From Sepioteuthis lessoniana (taxonomy: Eukaryota > Mollusca > Cephalopoda > Myopsida > Loliginidae): DNA of 64,000 nt. The position numbers and the translations under genes were made by a program. Positions 1 through 10,945 of the stretch are shown piece by piece. The stretch's first letter is position 1. Every line of letters starts with the position of its first letter. Below the pieces are notes generated by a model. That model saw only the letters and a list, made by a program, of their open reading frames with translations. It made no database searches and had not been told where the DNA came from. The stretch is taken from assembly GCA_963585895.1 (NCBI GenBank), contig OY757915.1, positions 94,450,133 to 94,514,132 on the forward strand, in the 5' to 3' direction.

Positions 1-27
1 ATTATATTGGTCTTATTTTCAAGCTAG

Positions 28-1686
28 TTATATTGAACGATGTATTATAATTATTATATCATCATCATCATATCGCGCTGGTAGCACGGATATCCCTGAC
101 CCTCTCTCACCACTCCTCCTATCGTTCATCGCCCTAGGTAGGTCTTCAGGACAACATCCCGTATCCTCACATAGCTGCTGGATGTATGTTCGTACTGGTC
201 GTCCTGCTTTTGCACGGCCATGTGTGGGGGTCCATAAGAGTACATCACTTATGAGTTCGTCCCTGCTTCTCCAGCAGTGTCCTGCATGTCTGGCTCGTCT
301 AACTTGAATAGTTTTCGTGATAGGGGGTAGGTGGCCGTACAGTTGGTGTCTTGTGGGGTGTTGCCGCCAGGACTTGTTTAAGATTGCACGTAGCATTCTA
401 GTGTAATTGCCGTCTAGCTTCTTCTCCAGCCGTTTTGTTAGCATCCATGTAGTGCAGCCATATAGCAGTATCGATGCAACCGCTGCCTGGAAGAAACTGC
501 GTTTCATTTTATCGGTTAGGTCTGATTTCCAAATAATCGATAACCTATTGATAGCTGTCCATGCTTTCGCTAACCTCGTTTCGATGTCCTTTTCGGTTGA
601 TTCGACACTGCTTCCTAGGTAAGTGAATTTGTCTACTAGTTTAAGAGGGGTTCCTTCTAGAGTGGAGATGTCCCCCGTTTGGTTATAGCACATATATTCC
701 ATTTTGTGTGCATTAACATAGAGGCCTATGTTTGCTGCTGCTCGTTCCAAACTATGCAGTAGTATTTCGGCTTGGTCAGGTGTATTTGCCAGTATCGCTA
801 TGTCATCGGCGTAGTCGGCGTCGGTAATTGTTGTTGCAGGGAACCTTCTGCTTCTTTTCTTCGTCAGTTCGAAGCCATTCTCTTTGATTTTGTCAATCGA
901 TGTTCTAAGTACGTAGTCTAGACAAATGATAAAGAGGTACGGAGCCAGCGTGTCCCCTTGTAGTACTCCTGCTACAATGTTGAAGTATTCGGTGTCTCCA
1001 TCTGGCGATCGTACTTTTACTTCAGTGTTTCTATAGAGAATCGTTATTGCCGCTACGGTTCCTTTAGGTATGCCGTACGCTAGTAGGATTTGTTCCATCT
1101 TTCCTCTGTGAATGGAATCGAAAGCCTTGGTAAAGTCAACAAAAATTAATGTCGCTTGTAGGTTTTTTGCCCGTACACCTTCAAGGATTCTACGGATGGT
1201 TAATATTTGTGAGGTCGTGGATCTATTTCTTCGGAAGCCATTTTGGTTTTTTCTAAGTATGTTGTCGATTTCGGGTTCTATGCGGTTTCGTAGTAGGGCA
1301 TTGTAGATTTTGGCTGCTATTGATGTAAGTGTTATGCCTCGGTAGTTTTTGGCTAATCCGAGGTCCCCCTTTTTAGGGAAGGGGAGTATGCATCCTTTCA
1401 TCCATCTATCTATCGGATTTTGATTGTATACTGCGTTGCAGTGTCGGAGCAGTATGTCATCGAATTGTCTGGTCTTCCATACTTCCGGGGGAATTTCGTC
1501 CAGCCCTGCAGCTTTCCTATTTTTAATTTTTCTGAGAACCGAGTCAAGTTCTTCTTGTGTGAATGGTCCTAGTTTAATGTCTAATTGTTTGCTAATTATT
1601 CTGGTGATTGGTTCATGTGTTATTTTCGGTGGGTTTCCTAGTAAGTTTTCGAAAGTGAAACAAATGAAAAAAAAATATACCTTCAT
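28..1686 (-). CDS. Reverse transcriptase ORF of LINE copy 1 (partial, no endonuclease)
   Basis: An open frame of 552 codons encodes a LINE reverse transcriptase, which would copy element RNA at a nicked target site. Visible RT blocks are VDFTKAFDS (about residues 183-191), GVLQGDTLAPYLF (240-252) and the catalytic YADD (292-295). A conserved C-terminal region follows, with HAGHCWRSRDELISDVLLWTP-type sequence and a GRAKAGRP stretch. The first 11 or so residues are not LINE-derived, and the annotated Met is only the first in-frame ATG inside the truncated copy. Near the C-terminus, just after MNDR, a one-base loss relative to the copy at 18241 shifts the frame, so the last 20 or so residues are out of register. 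The copy could not retrotranspose alone because the endonuclease is missing. Confidence 0.85.
   Translation of the reverse strand: MKVYFFFICFTFENLLGNPPKITHEPITRIISKQLDIKLGPFTQEELDSVLRKIKNRKAAGLDEIPPEVWKTRQFDDILLRHCNAVYNQNPIDRWMKGCILPFPKKGDLGLAKNYRGITLTSIAAKIYNALLRNRIEPEIDNILRKNQNGFRRNRSTTSQILTIRRILEGVRAKNLQATLIFVDFTKAFDSIHRGKMEQILLAYGIPKGTVAAITILYRNTEVKVRSPDGDTEYFNIVAGVLQGDTLAPYLFIICLDYVLRTSIDKIKENGFELTKKRSRRFPATTITDADYADDIAILANTPDQAEILLHSLERAAANIGLYVNAHKMEYMCYNQTGDISTLEGTPLKLVDKFTYLGSSVESTEKDIETRLAKAWTAINRLSIIWKSDLTDKMKRSFFQAAVASILLYGCTTWMLTKRLEKKLDGNYTRMLRAILNKSWRQHPTRHQLYGHLPPITKTIQVRRARHAGHCWRSRDELISDVLLWTPTHGRAKAGRPVRTYIQQLCEDTGCCPEDLPRAMNDRRSGERGSGISVLPARYDDDDIIIIIHRSI
60..1660 (-). mobile_element. 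RTE-like LINE copy 1, 5'-truncated
   Basis: Non-LTR retrotransposon on the minus strand. Its 3' end lies at the low coordinate and finishes in a short (ATG)n-type trinucleotide run, as RTE-like LINEs with microsatellite tails do. The copy covers the linker, the reverse transcriptase and the C-terminal region. The endonuclease domain expected upstream is absent, so this is a 5'-truncated insertion. It closely matches the copies at 17975-18314 and 26078-27183, which makes it the young subfamily. I saw no clear target-site duplication. Clade assignment to RTE is by general resemblance. Confidence 0.85.
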
Positions 1687-1699
1687 ATAACAAAAACAT

Positions 1700-1759
1700 T
1701 AGTTTAGGTCATTTGGTTTAATGGCATATCAACTACTGATGACTATCTAAAGCCAAATG

Positions 1760-1760
<1 letters not shown>
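1700..1760 (-). repeat. S1 SINE 3'-tail fragment
   Basis: Contains the complement of the S1/P shared 3' tail (ggcatatcaac, then a second half resembling taaagccaaatgc). Only about 60 bases of the tail survive before the adjacent (TA)n tract. Confidence 0.55.

Positions 1761-1795
<35 letters not shown>
1761..1795. repeat. (TA)n microsatellite
   Basis: Uninterrupted TA dinucleotide run of 35 bases directly abutting the SINE tail fragment. Confidence 0.95.
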
Positions 1796-1798
<3 letters not shown>

Positions 1799-1924
1799 TT
1801 ATAAGTAAATAGTTTGTCGGTAACTTTATTTTTAAATGAGTTAGAGCTCATTTGTTTACAATGGTTTCAAGTATTTCCATTTAACACTAATAATTCTATT
1901 TAATTTCATTTGTTAAATGGTTTC

Positions 1925-2190
1925 AAGTGTACTAAATGATAGAACAGTTCTATTAGACCCATAAATGGGAACCTAACAGGAGCTACCACTCTGGGTTAAA
2001 GTGAAACTGGGAGTAATGACAATGAAAGAGTACTCTACATTCAGCAAAGCTATGGAGCTAGAGCCTCACCATAAGATGATTTAGTGTCATACCCAAAACA
2101 CTGATTGGGAAGAGAGAGTCTTACTCCTCTGCAGAGATATAGTGGGTATATTGTACAGTTCAAGCAGAGAGAGCAAATAAAAAAATTAAT
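1925..2190 (-). mobile_element. Family P retroposon, degraded copy
   Basis: Matches the head of family P in reverse orientation. Recognisable blocks are 'taccactctggg', 'tttagtgtcat', and the 'cctctgcagag' block near the 5' end of the element. Divergence from the 2900-3050 and 10720-10945 copies indicates an old insertion. It has no coding potential; the short ORF across it is incidental. Confidence 0.65.
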
Positions 2191-2229
2191 GATTAAAAAT
2201 AGAGAAGATGTTGAAAGAAAATTTGTATA

Positions 2230-3050
2230 ATAGTTTACATGATTTAATGGCATCTCAACCCATCTAGGTTTGGTTTGGTTTGGTTTGGTTTGGTTTTATG
2301 GCATATCAACCTTTGTAGGTTATTAATGCCAGATCCATTTTTGGTTTGTTTGATTTTATGGCATGTCAACCTTTGTAGGTTATCTAACGCCAAATCCATT
2401 TTTATGTAAATAATCTGTTCTATTGAAAACAGTTCAGTTTAGCATAAGTACACAGTTTAATTGTCAAAAACATTTCCATTTCAAACTATTTAAGCAGTTA
2501 TATGTAATAATTCAGTTAAGTGTAAATACAGTTTTAATGTCGAAAAAAAGTTCTATTTGAAATAATTCAGTTAAGCATAAACACACAGTTTAAGTGTAAG
2601 TACAGTTTAATAGTCAAAAACGTTTCTATTTCAAGCCATTCAGTTTACTCAATTCATTTTAGCATAAGTATGCTGTTAGTTCTATTTAACCCATAGATGG
2701 GGCCCTATCAGGTGCTACCACTCTGGGCCAAAGTAGACCTGGGAGCGATGGCAATGGAAATTTACTAAGCTTTTTGCTTAGATGTGGCACAAGGCCATAT
2801 GAAAGGGGCACCCAATAAGACTCGAACTCACTTGTGTAGGTTTGCTAGCCGAGCTTGCTAACCATTACACCACCAGAGAGCGATGGCAATGAAGGGGTAC
2901 TCTGTATTCCCCAAAGCTCCAGCACTGCTGGAACCTCACCATCAGATTGTTTAGTGTCATATGCAGGACACTCGTTGGAGGGGTCTTACCCCTCTGCAGA
3001 GGTGCAGTCAGTGTATTCTACAGCCCCAGCTGACTGAGCAATACACAAAT
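2230..3050 (-). mobile_element. Family P retroposon with internal subrepeats, interrupted by a SINE
   Basis: Minus-strand copy. The 3' tail is at 2262-2400, where the tail unit (ggcatatcaacctttgtagg) appears twice along with a (ttggt)n run. A block of 50-60 bp subrepeats containing 'ttcagtttagcataagtaca' and 'cagttctatttcaa' motifs spans 2400-2690. The head spans 2695-3050. The head is split by an S3 SINE at 2757-2877. Family P has no ORF and is presumably non-autonomous. Confidence 0.75.
2757..2877 (-). mobile_element. S3 tRNA-like SINE inserted in family P
   Basis: On the minus strand the element begins with a tRNA-like head that has an A-box-like 'taatggttagc' and a B-box-like 'gagttcgagtc', then 'gccttgtgcca' and 'ctaagc' blocks. 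It is flanked by a perfect 14-bp target duplication, GAGCGATGGCAATG, at 2743-2756 and 2878-2891, which fixes both ends. The head resembles tRNA-Lys-type cephalopod SINEs; that label is inference. Confidence 0.85.
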
Positions 3051-3059
3051 TTAAATGTC

Positions 3060-3440
3060 AGACAGTTTTATTTCAGATAATTCAGTTCAGCATAAGTACA
3101 CAGTTTAGACGTCAAAAACAAAATCAAAAACAAAATCCATTTTTATACATATAAACAGTTCTATTTCAAACAACTCAGTTTAGCATAAGTATGCAGTTTA
3201 ATTATATTTGAACCAGAGATAGGCCCTCATCAGGTGCTACCACTCTGGGGCCAGAGTGAACCTGGAAGCAATGGCAATGAAAGGTTACTCAGCATTCCCC
3301 AAAGATCCAGCATTACTGGAAGCTCACCATCAGATTGTTTAGTGTCATGTCCAGGACACTTGTTGAAGTGGGGTCTTACTCCTCTGCAGAGAAGCAGTCG
3401 GTATATTCTATAGCCCCAGCCAACCGGGCAAAACACATCT
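3060..3440 (-). mobile_element. Family P retroposon, truncated copy
   Basis: Head region 3222-3440 ('taccactctgggg', 'ccccaaagatccagcatt', 'cagattgtttagtgtcatg', 'cctctgcagag') with subrepeats 3060-3220. It lies head-to-tail with the preceding copy in the same orientation and lacks a clear 3' tail of its own. Confidence 0.7.
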
Positions 3441-3739
3441 AGGATTATTTTACATTTATGTTTATATTTTTGTGTAATTATTTTTCAAGAGCTTTTTGTA
3501 CACAGTTATATTATATCAAATATTCCTATCTAATGCAAATAATTTATACAAAGCTGTATGGTTTCAAGTATTCCTATATAATGCTAATAATTATATGGTT
3601 CAAGCAATTATTTTTAATAACAGTAATCTGTTCACACACACTTTTATGGCTGAAAGTAACTAATAATAATCCTTAATAAACAATCATACCTTCAGATAAC
3701 AATTCTTAATACAAATATGACATCAAGTATCATTGAATA

Positions 3740-3970
3740 TGAATAACTGTTAAACAGAGTTATTTGACCCATAGATGAGACACTAAAAAGTACTACCACT
3801 CTGGTCAGATTGAACCAAGGAATAATGGCAATGAAAAGGTACTTCACACTACCCAGACTTCCAGAACTGAAACCACATTATCAGAGGCAGTTTAGTTTCA
3901 TACCCAGCACACCCTGCAGGGGATACCATCAGTGTATTCTAAGCGCCACCAACAGGGTGAATAGTAATTT
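3740..3970 (-). mobile_element. Family P2 retroposon, partial
   Basis: Minus-strand copy of the P2 subfamily, with 'gacccatagatgagacacta', 'taccactctgg', 'cttccagaactg', 'gtttcatacc' and 'caacagggtgaa' blocks shared with 38290-38525 and 39890-40130. Moderately diverged. Confidence 0.6.
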
Positions 3971-4995
3971 ACATTATATACAATGTATTCAAAATTTGGA
4001 CTCAACCTTTCTTTCATCTAGGGAGAGCTTATCCTTATCATCTCCAATATATACCATTCCTTTCAGTCATGGAATGATAACCCAAATGAGTTATGATGGA
4101 GAGTAAATAGATATTAAAAAATTAAAGAAAATACTAAACAAAGTTGACAATGTTTCATTTAAAAAATAAGATAAAATAAGATAAAAAAAATACTATAAAC
4201 AATAATGTATAAAAACAATGACAGATTTGAAAGCTCAAGTTTTAGGTGGGATTTAGGCTTCTGCAATACCAATGGCTCCTATAGCTTTGTGGCAAAGCAG
4301 CTGGTACAGATAACCAGACTTCTACAAAGTAAAAGAATACATGAGTTAGTCTCACCAAGAACTAATCCTTTATTATTGTCTCCAATATGTGCCGTTCCAT
4401 ACAGTAATCCAAGTAAGTTATGATAAAAAAAAAAAAAAAAAGCAAGTCAAATCAATAATAATGATTGACAATGTGTTATGCGAAAACAAAAATATAAAAA
4501 TAAATAAAATACACAATGTAGGTAAAATATAAGTACAGACCAAAGACATGTAAGGAAAATCTAGTGAGACTAATTCATCTCAGATACACCGATAATGTAA
4601 AAGATACCAACCTTGAAACAGACTTTTAATCCCTGAATATTTATAACGGAAAAATAAGCAAAAATTATTTTTTGGAATAATCAGCATTCAGACATAATTG
4701 TAAAAAAAGATTTATTCTGCTAAAATTTGTGACAATAGCTCCAAATTTTGTATTTCTTTATTATTTCATTAATAACTTATCTAAATGAAACTTAGTGAAT
4801 TGATAGCGCTGTATTAAATCTATAAACTATACAGGTTTCATAATTTTACACTGTATGAAAAATGTATGAAATATTACTTAGATTTGAGTTGTTACATATG
4901 GCAGAGTCTTTCTGTACCATTTTCAGAACTTTTCCATCAATTTCAGTCATTTTGTCACAGAAGAATCATAGCAAATGCTTGCTTGCAAAATTTCA
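3971..4995. other. No gene recognised
   Basis: AT-rich sequence. Two weakly similar stretches (about 4005-4105 and 4225-4425, both with 'tctccaatat' and 'gttatgat' blocks) suggest a very old dispersed repeat in two copies. The short ORFs here show no conserved motif. Confidence 0.5.
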
Positions 4996-4999
4996 AGTG

Positions 5000-5220
5000 A
5001 TTTTGTTAGGTTTCTTTTGTTTTAATGGCATATTAACCTTTGCAAGTTATTTAATGCCAAAGCCATCTTTGTACAAGAACAATAATAGCAAAAGGGATAA
5101 GGGGGTTCATACCTTTCGCAAGGGTATTAGTCTGAAAGTGAATGCAATAGCATGACTGGAGTTCAAACTCACTATAATCTCATGAGTCAAGTACATTAAC
5201 CACTACACCATGGCAACTCA
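5000..5220 (-). mobile_element. S1 tRNA-derived SINE
   Basis: Minus-strand copy. The tRNA-like head is at the high end (complement of 'ccatggtgtagtgg' and 'gagttcaaact' A/B-box-like motifs). The body contains 'ttcatacctttc' and 'gggtattagtctg'. The 3' tail 'ggcatattaacctttg' is near 5028. Full-length by comparison with 16978-17208. Confidence 0.75.
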
Positions 5221-5558
5221 CAAAAATTTCAGGTGGACCCTTCTTACAAGAGACTGAATCTTAATATCACACACAAACACATATGCATAGTATATTTCAA
5301 TATAAAGTAAAAGTATTATCATAAAATTACAAAATTAAAACCACATCAAGTAAAAAATTCTGAAAAATTTCTTTCTTTAGATCCTTTATGGTCTTGAAAT
5401 TAAAGTTGAAAGCTTTGTTACATCAATTTGAGCAATGCACTCCATACTTAAAAGATTGTGAGGAAAAAAAAAAGATTTAGCATCTCACTTTTACATAAAC
5501 ACATTCAAATGAAGAGGCCTATAATCTATATCACATTTATCCTGCTAGACAGTCTACA
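5221..5558. other. No feature seen
   Basis: AT-rich spacer between the SINE and the mariner element. No coding or repeat signal was recognised. Confidence 0.5.
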
Positions 5559-5588
5559 TTAACACACCACTCAATAAGTACTGGGCCT
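5559..5588. repeat. Mariner left terminal inverted repeat
   Basis: Pairs with 6752-6781; three mismatches in 30 bases. The element's 3' end relative to the transposase is on this side. Confidence 0.9.
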
Positions 5589-6778
5589 AAATAATAAAAC
5601 AACTTTTAGACAAAATTCAACTTTATTCATCAACATAGTCTCCTTCTAGGGTAATACACAGATTCCCATGTTTCTCTAACAATTCAATGCCTTTTTTGCA
5701 GAATGATATGTCTTTGGCCTCAAAATATGCCTCAGTTTCCAATATGATTTCTTCAGTGGAGTCAAATTTCTTTCCCTGAAACATTCTTTTGAGGTCTACA
5801 AACAGCCAGTAGTCACTGGGAGCCAGATCTGGATAATAGGGTGGATGCGAAGGAAATTCAAACTGCAATTCACGTAGTTTTGCAATTGTTGCGATCGACT
5901 TGATACGGTGCATTGTCTTGGTGAAAGAGCACTTTTTCCTTCATTTGGGGCCGTTTTTTGGCGATTTCTTCCTTCAAACGCACCAATGATGCTATATAAT
6001 ATTTGCTATTGATGGTTCTTCCTTTCTCAAGGTAATCAATGAACAAAATACCTTGTGCATCCCCAAATATGGAGGCCAAAACCTTGCCTGCAGATGTTTG
6101 CATCTTTTGTCACTTTGGACAGCTTTCACTTGCTGCTGTCCACTCATCTGACCGCCGATTTGACTCTGGAGTGAAGTGGTGGATCAATGTTTCATCCACT
6201 GTCACATTGTTGTTTTTGATTGACTGTGAGCAAACTCAGCACCTTCTTTGAACACAGCTTTCTCATTGACAAATATTCATGCAAAAATAGTCAATACACT
6301 GCCTTCTGATATCCTCAACTCCTCTGCTATCTCACGCAACTTCAATTTATAATTGGCCAAAACAAGTTTGTGGAGTTTTTAGCATTTTCCAAGACAACTG
6401 CCAAATTTGAGCAACTTGAGCATTCAGCATTATTTGTGTCTGTACAACTACGCTTAAAGTCAGCATATCACCTCTTAACTGCTGTTTCCAACAGAGCAGA
6501 ATCCAAATAACACTTCTCAAAACATTGCTTTGCTTGAAAAGTATTTTCTCCCCATCAGAATGCAATGCTTTATCAACACACAAAATTCAGATTTTTCCAT
6601 TGTTTTGAAAATTTGCTATAGTAGCTTCACTTAAATAACTAATTTGTAAACTAATAATCCAGTTGGGCTCAAATTTTGTCATGTGCCATTTGAAGGTTAA
6701 TACTTAATAAAAATCATATGGATTTTTTATTAGTGGTGCCATCTATATGTCAGGCCTAGGACTTATTGAGTGATGTGT
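5562..6778 (-). mobile_element. Mariner-family DNA transposon, complete but inactive
   Basis: A 1217-bp element with terminal inverted repeats starting ACACAYCACTCAATAAGT, flanked on both sides by TA (5560-5561 and 6779-6780), the target duplication mariner elements make. The two ends match at about 27 of 30 positions including the flanking bases. The length is normal for mariner (about 1.25-1.3 kb). The transposase frame runs on the minus strand and is broken, so the copy is non-autonomous. The ends may still be substrates for a related active transposase; that is inference. Confidence 0.93.
5623..6583 (-). pseudogene. Mariner transposase, disrupted (DD34D type)
   Basis: Decayed transposase that would cut and paste the element at TA dinucleotides. 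Reading 5' to 3' on the minus strand: a helix-turn-helix region with LREIAEELRISEGSV-like sequence around 6290-6350; then DETLIHHFTPES around 6180-6200; the first catalytic Asp in FGDAQGILFIDYLEKG (6030-6070); the second in FHQDNAP (about 5905-5925); and the third in HPPYYPDLAPSDYWLF (about 5795-5850). The C-terminal GDYVDE ends at 5623. The three acidic positions survive, but an in-frame stop after ESCPK near 6110, at least one frameshift around 5890-5920 and damage in the N-terminal half break the frame. The first motif has FGD where WD is usual. Confidence 0.9.
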
Positions 6779-6781
6779 TAA
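6752..6781. repeat. Mariner right terminal inverted repeat
   Basis: Reverse complement of 5559-5588 with three mismatches. The TA just inside position 6781 is the target duplication. Confidence 0.9.
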
Positions 6782-6784
6782 AAT

Positions 6785-8042
6785 TAAATTTGACAAATTT
6801 ATTAAGACTAGCAGGACCCATGGAAATTCCACTGAACAAAAAGAAAATCAAGAGGAGCTATTTAATCAAGGAAGAATGATTTGGAATTTTATGACAAATT
6901 CTATTATTACTTTCACAATAACGAATACAAAAATTTACCATAGCAATCTATATAATACTTAATGCTTATATCATTTGTTAGTATTAAATTCTACTGAAAC
7001 TACAAGATCAACATATAATTACATATTCTATTTTGTGAACAATAGTATTGCTACGATTGAAGAATCTTTGTAACTCTTTCTTTTTTAGTATCCAACAGCA
7101 CATTTTTGTAAGAATATCCCAATTGATTGAGGAGGAGGGTGAAAAAATATCTCACTGGCTGTGGAGGAAAATGTACAAGAATATCTCACTTGGTTGGGAG
7201 AATATCCCACTTAGCTGCTGGGAGGATATGTAGATGAGGGTAACATGCAAATGAACAGACAAGCACAAACTATAATATAGAAACTAAAAATTATTTAAAA
7301 CAGTAATATCAAATATCTTTATGAGTGTATATTGTTTTAGATACACAAATTATATAAAAACATAATCTCTTAAATATAAAACATAATGTGACTTAAACAT
7401 TTATCAAACACAACCTGGTCCAAAGAAAGTGTAATAAGAAAGAGACTTCCTGTTATCATCATAGAATTTCTCATTATTAGTGAGACCAGGATGTTAATAC
7501 ACTGGAAAAAGCTTTAAAATAGATGAAATTTGGATGAAAGATTAATATTAATCTAATACAATAAATACAAAAACTAGAAAAATCTTATTTCAATAGAAGC
7601 AGAAGAACTTGGTGTTGCCCAGGTTGTTAAACAAAGATTTGTCTTTACTTCTTGTTATCGACATGTTCTTCCAAAAGGTCTAAGTCACATACACACACAG
7701 AATTGGAGGAGGGTTACTTCAAATGGCAATTTTATTTGCCTTTTAGATAAATTAAACCTTCCTAATCAGTTCTGAGCTAAGATGTCCAAAGCCACAAACA
7801 CTCCTTGATTTGAAAGGAGTTCACACACCAAGTTTCAACATGATTGGCCCATTAATGTAGAAATCCAAAAGGTAGCAAGCAAACAAGCAGTGTAAATTAC
7901 AGATATAGATTTATTTCATTTTGTTTTTATGAGTAATCTATGGTCCAAATTCTGTCATTTTGAAATCCTAGACTTATGTTGAAATAAGTGTAATCTTATA
8001 AATTTATCATTTTTTAACTTTTATAATATGTATAGAGAGAGA

Positions 8043-8050
<8 letters not shown>
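6785..8050. other. No gene; degenerate short tandem region 7090-7230
   Basis: AT-rich spacer. Around 7110-7225 the block 'aagaatatctcac' or similar recurs three or four times at roughly 40-base spacing, a decayed minisatellite. The ORF over it is not convincing. Confidence 0.45.

Positions 8051-8081
<31 letters not shown>
8051..8081. repeat. (TA)n microsatellite
   Basis: TA run of about 31 bases preceded by a short (TG)n run. Confidence 0.95.
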
Positions 8082-8084
<3 letters not shown>

Positions 8085-8429
8085 ATCCACAGACAGACTG
8101 TTTTATTGTACCATAACTCTTCAGTGTGGATAGACACACAAGATTCTTGAAACAGGGATTGAAACCTGATTGACTTTTACACCAACTGGAGATTCTGCTG
8201 CCCAGCCACAAGAAAACTCAGCATAAGCAAAGGGATTTAAACGCATATGTATCACTTTCATTTTGTTTACATATATACACTTAACAGCTACCAAGAGCTC
8301 AGTTCATTCAAAAAGCTTTGCATTAACATATAAGCAGCAGTTTCTCTTTTAAACGTTTGATTAAAAAACAAACAAAAATTCTAATTTCTTGAATGATTAA
8401 CAAACCTTCCTTAAACAGGATCAACTTCA

Positions 8430-8745
8430 AAAATGCCTATAGCACTTTTATCCTCAATTCTTCCTTTTAGGGCAAGTAAAATTATTTTCTTTCCTAAATT
8501 CCCCCCACTTGCTCTTCTCTTTATATACATGTATATGATTTGCCATTGTGTTTATGATTTCATTATTCACTTCCTTAAAGATGGCTCCAGTTGGGTCTGA
8601 AAGTGGTTAAAATATGATGCCTTCCTAAATTTATTCAATCCAAAAGTCAAACAACTCATATGAGAACTTGAATAGGTCAGACACAAAGTATCTGTCCTCT
8701 TTAATCAAAAACACACATACATGTGTGTGTGTGAATGAACAGATT
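8430..8745 (+). repeat. FB-family relic, one arm
   Basis: The blocks 'gatggctccagttgggtctg', 'tgatgccttcctaaatttat', 'catatgagaacttgaatagg' and 'gtcctctttaatcaaaaa' align with the right half of the foldback element at 21400-21690. The matching left arm is not visible, so this is a partial or decayed copy. Confidence 0.5.
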
Positions 8746-8749
8746 GGTT

Positions 8750-8962
8750 GAAAAAGTTTTTCTTAAATCAAGAAAGTGCTCAAATACTGGCCAGTAGAGC
8801 AGGATAAAACTTAAAATAAATTATCATACTTCTATATGTTGGCTTCATTACTAAAAGTTTCATGTATTTGAAAAAGTGCAATCATGAGATGAAATACACT
8901 TCAAAAAAATTGTATTTTTTCAAATTTTTAGGATTAAGTTAACATGAGGAGGTGAGATAACT

Positions 8963-8999
<37 letters not shown>

Positions 9000-10384
9000 A
9001 ACAACTACAACATTTAAGGTTGGCAAATATTTCTACAAATAAAATCATCCTCTGAAGACTTTGTGCTTTTTCATCTTTAAACATAATATATTTTCTAAGG
9101 TAGAGGTACAGATACTACACTCTGATTCTAATTCAAAAGGAAAGGAAGTTATGTTTTGATTCTTAGCAGAAATGCCAAACAGCAACACTTTAATCCAAGT
9201 CAGAGCACACAGCTACAACACTCTGAAACTAAACAGAAGTACTTATGCATATATAATTAATCCAATCATTTTGACAGGATCATTGATAGTATACTTATAA
9301 ATTACTACATAACTTTCATGTAATAACCTAATTTGAAATACTCACAAATATATCTAAATATGTAACCTCTTATACAATAACTAGTCACATATACACACTT
9401 ATAAATCTAGATTGTTACAAAATAGTCCAGTCACACAAAAATTAAAAAAACAACCTTAAGTAAACACATACACACACACACATATATACATAATATACAT
9501 ATATTGAAAGAGAAATACACAGACCAAGACCAAATCTTATACTACAAGATACATCATCGCATAACTGTTTGAAATTAAAATCTCAGCTCTGTCAGTTATC
9601 TCCCAGGCTGCATAGATCATTTGATTGATCCGTGCGGGTCTGCGTTAACAGAAAAAAAAGGTCATTTAGTTTCACGAAGGTCAACTTATTCAATCCCACC
9701 CTGCCTCCTTTACATGGAGAAAACAGATTTTTGAAAACGAAAAGTAAAAATAGATAAATAAAAGTAATGATTTAATAGTCATCAATATTTATAATTCAAT
9801 CTTTAATATTCAAATATTTGGATTTATTATTTGAAAACAAATGGCCATCACATTCATTTTTAATAAAAGTTAAAAATTAAAAAACCTTTAAAAATGCTTT
9901 TATGTGAAGCTAAATGAATAACAAGTCAAACTGAAAGTAAAATCATTACAGATTAACTTTGAAGAGTATAAGTATTGTGTGACAGATAAATGGAAGAGTA
10001 TTAAACCTGAATTAAGTTTTTAAAATCTATACAAAAAATATATTTGTCTGCCAATCAGCATTACAACTTTAAAGTAAAAAATAAAAAAAAGACTTAATAT
10101 TGAATAACAGATTTATTTCTCCGTTTCAGCCAAGTAAGTTTTTATATCTGCATTTAAAATTAATGATTTTATAAGCCTTTAACTATATAAGTTGATCTAC
10201 TTAAATTAGAATCCTTATCTTGGTTGTTCTACCACTATGTTTCAGCCATTGTGTACCCCATTAAGCATTCAAGAATGTCTATTTACAGAGTAGTCATGAA
10301 TTCAATCCCTGTAGTGCAAAAAGTTGTATATTACAATAATGAATTAACTAAAAAGAAACAACCAATAAAAGATATCCTATAAAC
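8750..10384. other. No gene; contains a (CA)n run at 8967-8997
   Basis: AT-rich spacer. A clean (AC)n microsatellite lies at 8967-8997. A slightly GC-richer patch at 9600-9720 ('gatccgtgcgggtctgcg') has no recognisable coding frame. Confidence 0.5.
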
Positions 10385-10945
10385 ATAGACAACAGAATGG
10401 TTGGTTGGTTGGGTTTTATGACATATCAACCTTTGTAGGTTATTTAATGCCAATTCCATTTTTGTACAAATAATCAGTTCTATTTCAAACAATTCAGTTT
10501 AGCATGAGTACACAGTTTGTCAAAAAAATTTCTATTTCAAGCTATTCAGTTTAGTCAAACAATTCTAATTCAAAAAATTCAGTTTAGCATAAGTACAGTT
10601 TCTATGTCAAAAACAGTTCTACTTCAAACAATTCAGTTTTGCATAAATACACAGTTTAAATATCAAAACAGTTCTATTTTGAGCAATTCAGTTTAGCATA
10701 GATATACAGTTTAGTTCTATTTGACCCATAGATAGGGCCCTATCAGGTGCTGCTGCTCCAGGCCAGAGTGGACCTGGTAGCAATGGCAATGAAGGGGTAC
10801 CCTGCATTCCCCAAAGCTCCAGCAATACTGAAACCTCACCATCAGATTGTTTAGTGTCATATCCAGGACACTTGTTGGGGGAGGGTGTACTCTTCTGCAG
10901 AGATGCAGTTGGTATATTCTACAGCCCCAGCCGAATGAGAACAAT
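10385..10945 (-). mobile_element. Family P retroposon, near full-length
   Basis: The cleanest family P copy. On the minus strand the head starts near 10945 ('ggctggggctgtagaatata'), continues through 'cctgatagggccctatctat', then four to five 50-60 bp subrepeats between 10480 and 10720, and ends in the tail 'aacctacaaaggttgatatg' followed by a (ttgg)n-complement run at 10385-10410. No ORF spans it, so the element is non-autonomous. Its tail matches the S1 SINE tail. Confidence 0.8.

Noticed and set aside
407..1690. Plus-strand ORFs at 407-622, 1112-1306 and 1424-1690
   Set aside because: They are antisense shadows of the minus-strand reverse-transcriptase ORF.
2050..3436. ORFs over family P heads (2050-2253, 2855-3037, 3230-3436; also 10717-10944 and 61640-61873)
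   Set aside because: They recur only because the repeat is repeated; frames are not conserved between copies, and both strands give similar-length ORFs.
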